Assembly: GCF_918797505.1 (NCBI RefSeq)
Contig: NC_092795.1
Location: 60,486,916 to 60,550,915, forward strand
Origin: Bemisia tabaci
Lineage: Eukaryota; Arthropoda; Insecta; Hemiptera; Aleyrodidae
DNA length: 64,000 nt
Direction of reading: 5' to 3'
The translations under genes and the position numbers were made by a program. The number at the start of each line of letters is the position of its first letter. Position 1 is the first letter of the stretch. Below the pieces are notes generated by a model. The model was not told the DNA's origin. It did not search any database and was given only the letters and a program-made list of their open reading frames with translations. Of this stretch, positions 63,736 through 64,000 are shown piece after piece.

Positions 63736-64000
63736 TTAGGCATTAGTAGGATCTTCAAAAACGGACGACACATTCACTATTGTCCAATGAATGGCCGTTC
63801 CAATTAATGTAACTGCTGACAAAGTTGTTTTCAGACGCTGGACCCGAGAATAGTTCATATTAAGCAATTTTATGGTAGTTGGAACATTTTCAAGAAAAGG
63901 TCCCGCGGTGACGGAGCGACAATCATCTCCAAATTCAACAGTTTGGAAACGCTGATGTCGCAGAGTAGACTCATTGGCCGAGGGGCATGATATCGTCACG
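63736..64000 (-). CDS. Partial exon entering from the right edge, LRR-like
   Basis: An open minus-strand frame begins beyond the window and runs 87 codons to a stop at 63736. It reads TISCPSANESTLRHQRFQTV, EFGDDCRSVTAGPFLENVPT, TIKLLNMNYSRVQRLKTTLS. The run VPTTIKLLNMNYSRVQRL resembles one leucine-rich repeat (consensus with L, N and hydrophobic spacing), and the cysteines before it could be an N-cap. A single repeat is weak evidence. The splice end is not clear. Confidence 0.3.
   Translation of the reverse strand, partial: VTISCPSANESTLRHQRFQTVEFGDDCRSVTAGPFLENVPTTIKLLNMNYSRVQRLKTTLSAVTLIGTAIHWTIVNVSSVFEDPTNA

Overview
This is a window of AT-rich, repeat-dominated nuclear DNA from a eukaryote. 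It is almost certainly an arthropod and most likely an insect; a hemipteran such as a whitefly would fit, but no single-copy marker gene here proves a species. The evidence is dozens of short inverted-repeat (MITE / foldback) elements, degraded R1/jockey-type non-LTR retrotransposon tails, tetranucleotide microsatellites, and exon-like pieces bounded by GT...AG signals with polypyrimidine tracts. There is no bacterial-style operon, CRISPR array or rRNA, and no long intact host protein-coding gene.

Layout. 1-5 kb: a pyrimidine-rich tract, a GC-rich block, a first cluster of MITEs, and a 424-bp foldback followed by a 76-bp tandem array. 5-15 kb: several MITE families, including four copies of one 'CGCCGTATGA' family (B) between 11.6 and 13.6 kb and a doubly interrupted element at 14 kb. 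15-26 kb: mostly featureless sequence with a recursive-splice-like site (15.5 kb), a three-unit tandem repeat (16.6-17.1 kb), a retrotransposon tail (18.9-19.5 kb), a MITE with a clear 10-bp target duplication (20.2 kb) and a tRNA-like SINE fragment (22.2 kb). 26-42 kb: more MITEs, tandem repeats at 32 kb, 33-34.5 kb and 35 kb, nested elements at 37 kb and 39.8 kb, and a GC-rich promoter-like block at 39.3 kb. 42.7-44.4 kb: a foldback element split by a 5'-truncated non-LTR retrotransposon carrying the only long, convincing coding sequence (about 290 residues), flanked by an 11-bp duplication. 45-53 kb: larger foldback elements, one with a Mutator-like coding remnant and one with an asymmetric 0.9-kb palindrome. 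54-56 kb: three small exons on the minus strand whose phases agree, the best hint of a host gene. 56-60 kb: satellite-like repeats, retrotransposon tails and a GC-rich palindrome plus 97-bp array. 60-64 kb: exon-like segments on both strands, including a putative secreted ORF and a probably multi-exon or decaying minus-strand gene that runs off the right edge.

Overall the window reads as intergenic or long-intron sequence built from layered transposon insertions. Its value lies in nested insertions that reveal element ends and target duplications, and in a few very small candidate exons and recursive-splice motifs that simple ORF calling misses. All exon calls are inferences from splice signals and reading phase only; transcripts would decide them.
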